A stretch of DNA of 64,000 bases from Chitinophagaceae bacterium (lineage in GTDB: Bacteria > Bacteroidota > Bacteroidia > Chitinophagales > Chitinophagaceae). The stretch is taken from assembly GCA_028288595.1 (NCBI GenBank), contig JAQBNK010000188.1, positions 1-64,000 of the forward strand, written 5' to 3'. Below the pieces are notes generated by a model. It searched no databases and was not told the origin of the DNA. It saw nothing but the letters and a program-made list of their open reading frames with translations. Made by a program: the position numbers and the translations under genes. Positions 61,547 through 64,000 of this stretch are shown piece by piece (position 1 is the first letter of the stretch; each line of letters starts with the position of its first letter).

Positions 61547-62596
61547 TCACTTTTTCAAAGACTCAAGATCAATCACAAAACGATAATGAACATCACCTCT
61601 CAGCATTCTCGCATAGGCCTCGTTGATCTCCTGCATTTTTATCACTTCCACATCCGCAACAATATTATGTTCAGCGCAGTAATCCAGCATTTCCTGTGTT
61701 TCTTTCATTCCACCTATCATAGATCCTACAATACTTCTGCGGTTGGTGATCAATGCAAACGGACTTAACTGCGGATTTTCTGATGGCAATCCTACCACCA
61801 GCATTTTTCCTTCAAGGCCAAGCAGGTTTAAATATTTTTCATAAGAATGGTTGGCGGAAACACAATTCAGTATCACATCAAAATAACCTTCGTATTTTTT
61901 CATTTGCGCTTCATCGGAAGTAAGCAAAAAATGATGAGCACCTAATCTTTTTGCATCCGCTTCTTTATTAGGTGAGGTACTAAGCATCGTTACCTCTGCG
62001 CCAAATGATGCAGCGAACTTCACGCCCATATGCCCAAGTCCGCCTAATCCTGCAACACCAACTTTGGTTCCCTTGCCCACATTCGCATAACGCAAAGGAG
62101 AGTAGGTAGTGATGCCCGCACACAACAAAGGCGCAACCGCTTTGAGGTCTAGTTTATCAGAAACATGCAACACATATTTTTCATCAACCACTATCTGCGT
62201 TGAATATCCACCCTGTGCAATTGTTTTACCGTCTCTTTCCATGGAATTATAAGTGCCCGTCATTCCTTCAACACAATAGTTCTCCATATCCCGCTCACAA
62301 TGCTTGCATACCCGGCACGAGTCTACAAGTACACCCACACCGGCGATGTCTCCTGGTTTAAATTTTGTTACCTGCTCACCGGTTTTTATTACTCGCCCAA
62401 CAATTTCATGGCCGGGAACCATAGGGTATATTGAACCGCCCCATTCATCTCTTGCCTGGTGAATATCGCTGTGACAAACACCACAGAATAATATTTCAAT
62501 TTGTACATCATTAGGGCGTACATCCCGGCGATCAAAATCAAATGGCTTCAGGGGGTCTTGTGCATTATATGCAGCGTAAGCTTTAGTGTTTGGCAT
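61547..62596 (-). CDS. Zinc-dependent NAD(P) alcohol dehydrogenase (YahK/CAD type)
   Basis: Medium-chain dehydrogenase of 349 aa. Catalytic-zinc residues: Cys and His in CGVCHSDIHQARDEW and GHEIVGRVIKTG. The structural zinc site is CRVCKHCERDMENYC. The cofactor loop is GVAGLGGLGHMGVKFAASFG. It resembles the YahK/cinnamyl alcohol dehydrogenase group, reducing aldehydes with NADPH. A VOC-type gene lies downstream. Cytosolic. Substrate range unknown. Confidence 0.93.
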   Translation of the reverse strand: MPNTKAYAAYNAQDPLKPFDFDRRDVRPNDVQIEILFCGVCHSDIHQARDEWGGSIYPMVPGHEIVGRVIKTGEQVTKFKPGDIAGVGVLVDSCRVCKHCERDMENYCVEGMTGTYNSMERDGKTIAQGGYSTQIVVDEKYVLHVSDKLDLKAVAPLLCAGITTYSPLRYANVGKGTKVGVAGLGGLGHMGVKFAASFGAEVTMLSTSPNKEADAKRLGAHHFLLTSDEAQMKKYEGYFDVILNCVSANHSYEKYLNLLGLEGKMLVVGLPSENPQLSPFALITNRRSIVGSMIGGMKETQEMLDYCAEHNIVADVEVIKMQEINEAYARMLRGDVHYRFVIDLESLKK

Positions 62597-62842
62597 AGTT
62601 GAGCGAATTTATAATAAAGTTCAGGATGATGGAGGGAGTTGGCGAAGGACAGTTAAAATATCTGGCAGAAAATTTTCACACAAGTGCCAAGGGAAGTAAG
62701 AACCGCAACAAGAAGGCCGCTATTATTGATTATATTCCTGGTGCCCTTTGCGTTAAGCCTTTGGACCATTGTGGTAAAATAAACTTGCTCCCCTCGAAAT
62801 TGTTTTCCATATTTAGTTTTATTTCATTCAAAACTACCTGCT

Positions 62843-64000
62843 TTGAAAAGAAGAGACTTCCTGCATATGGCGGGCCTGGGCTTTGGAGCATACATGCTTC
62901 CACGAAATGGTTTCGCTGCAACCGATGTTCCCCTTGATGCTCCCTGGTATGCGATCGATCCTGCGCTTAAGAAAAGAATGGCAGATGTGGCGCTGAATGC
63001 TGCACGATCAAAAGGCGCTTCTTATACTGATGTGCGCATTGGCCGCTATCTCAACCAGTTTCTTATCACAAGAGAAGATAAAGTAGAGAACATCGTGAAT
63101 ACAGAATCCTATGGGATGGGTGTTCGTGTTATTGCTAATGGAAGCTGGGGTTTTGCAGCGACAGATAAACTGGATAATGACAGCATCGCAAAAGCAGCGC
63201 AGTTAGCCGTGGCTATCGCAAAAGAAAACGCGAGCCTTTTAACTGAGCCGGTTAAACTGGCGCCACAAAAAGGATATGGTGAAGTATCATGGAAAGCGCC
63301 CATCATCCGGAATGCATTTGATGTGCCTGTAAAAGAAAAAGCCGACTTACTCTTAGCAGTAAATGATGCTGCCATGAAGAATGGCGCCAACTATGTTAAC
63401 TCTTATCTTTTTTTAGTGAACGAGCAGAAATATTTTGCTTCCACCGACGGTTCATATATAGACCAGGACATTCATCGCATCTGGCCATTTTTTACGGTCA
63501 CAAAAATAGATAGTAAAACAGGTAAGTTCGAAACGAGAAATTCATTAAGCTCACCAAGAGGGATGGGTTATGAATACCTGATGCCGCTGGAATCGGAAAA
63601 AATAAAGGGCATCACTACTTTATATAAGAACCGTTATGATATGGTTGAAGATGCGAAAGCCGCCGCCATACAATCCGGCGAAAAACAATTGGCAAAATCT
63701 GTTGAGCCCGGAAAATACGATCTTGTTTTAGACCCCAGTCATTTATGGCTAACGATACATGAATCGGTGGGTCATCCTACAGAACTGGATCGTGTATTGG
63801 GATATGAAGCGAATTATGCGGGCACCAGTTTCTTGACACTCGATAAATGGGAATCTAAGAAATTCAACTTTGGCAGTAAGATAGTAAACCTGGTTGCTGA
63901 TAAAAAACAAGCCGGTTCTTTAGGCGCTGTTGGTTATGATGATGAAGGTGTCGCTACAAAAGAATGGGATCTTATAAAAGATGGTACGCTGGTGAACTAC
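62843..64000 (+). CDS. TldD/PmbA family metallopeptidase, Tat signal, truncated by window end
   Basis: At least 386 aa, no stop before the end of the window. I start it at TTG 62843 because it gives (M)KRRDFLHMAGLGFGAYML, a twin-arginine signal, so it is probably exported. The later part shows the TldD metal motif HESVGH (H306 to H311), then GYEANYAGTSFLTLDK and GYDDEGVATKEWD. TldD in E. coli is cytosolic and processes peptides with TldE; the signal here is unusual. The PmbA partner may lie beyond the window end. Confidence 0.83.
   Translation, partial: MKRRDFLHMAGLGFGAYMLPRNGFAATDVPLDAPWYAIDPALKKRMADVALNAARSKGASYTDVRIGRYLNQFLITREDKVENIVNTESYGMGVRVIANGSWGFAATDKLDNDSIAKAAQLAVAIAKENASLLTEPVKLAPQKGYGEVSWKAPIIRNAFDVPVKEKADLLLAVNDAAMKNGANYVNSYLFLVNEQKYFASTDGSYIDQDIHRIWPFFTVTKIDSKTGKFETRNSLSSPRGMGYEYLMPLESEKIKGITTLYKNRYDMVEDAKAAAIQSGEKQLAKSVEPGKYDLVLDPSHLWLTIHESVGHPTELDRVLGYEANYAGTSFLTLDKWESKKFNFGSKIVNLVADKKQAGSLGAVGYDDEGVATKEWDLIKDGTLVNY

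Noticed and set aside
62599-62937. 112-codon plus-strand frame before the TldD gene
   Set aside because: Its last part overlaps the TldD signal sequence in another frame; composition looks non-coding.
1-64000. tRNA or rRNA genes
   Set aside because: No cloverleaf with a T-loop GTTCRA and CCA end was recognised in any spacer.

Overview
The window looks like chromosomal DNA of a Bacteroidota species, most likely family Chitinophagaceae. The signs are a SusC/SusD pair, DUF4422, DUF2911, DUF5777, YceI and CHRD proteins, LytTR/LytS-type signalling, a MetH split into two genes, a fused two-domain E1 dehydrogenase, AT-rich spacers, and −7 promoter boxes of the Bacteroidota form TAnnTTTG in place of E. 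coli-type promoters. The family assignment is inferred from gene content. I saw no rRNA, tRNA, CRISPR array, prophage or insertion sequence. The window is mostly core metabolism and envelope genes, with a gene spacing typical of a free-living genome.

Layout. 0.1-10 kb: CHRD lipoprotein, holin-like membrane protein, a deoxyhypusine-synthase-like protein without the catalytic lysine, ACP phosphodiesterase, DUF2911 protein, a PLP transsulfuration enzyme, a TIGR02757 protein and the alpha/beta fused E1 dehydrogenase. 10-20.6 kb: JmjC-like cupin, Sua5/YrdC, RNase HII, heme A synthase, a membrane-anchored patatin, a diacylglycerol-kinase-like protein, FabH and TypA. 20.6-29 kb: a LytTR/LytS two-component pair, an intradiol dioxygenase fused to a thioredoxin-like domain, a Tat-exported class V aminotransferase, two glycosyltransferase-like genes and MeaB. 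29-33 kb: a tight plus-strand cluster (GT2, LON-domain protein, CoaX, outer-membrane protein, LptC). 33-44 kb: aldo/keto reductase, CBS-domain membrane protein, TatC, RpiB, two convergent M28 peptidases and a UvrD helicase-nuclease.

44-53.5 kb: Ig-like lipoprotein, RecR, then an extracytoplasmic cluster (OB-fold protein, c-type cytochrome, YceI, DUF5777 barrel) and the two halves of cobalamin-dependent methionine synthase. 53.5-64 kb: a HAD phosphatase, a seven-unit 21-bp tandem repeat, SusC/SusD, YjbQ, PepE, YceH, a VOC protein, a zinc alcohol dehydrogenase and a Tat-signal TldD homologue cut by the window end.

The least explained material is partly protein and partly non-coding. Protein: the lysine-less DHS homologue, the dioxygenase-thioredoxin fusion, and exported versions of enzymes that are usually cytosolic. 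Non-coding: the 21-bp tandem array, four families of dispersed inverted repeats in spacers (one of which appears inside the E1 linker), and a terminator-like hairpin inside the lptC signal-peptide codons. I did not find a clear multi-gene defence or biosynthetic system. All functional calls come from motif recognition by eye, without database searches.
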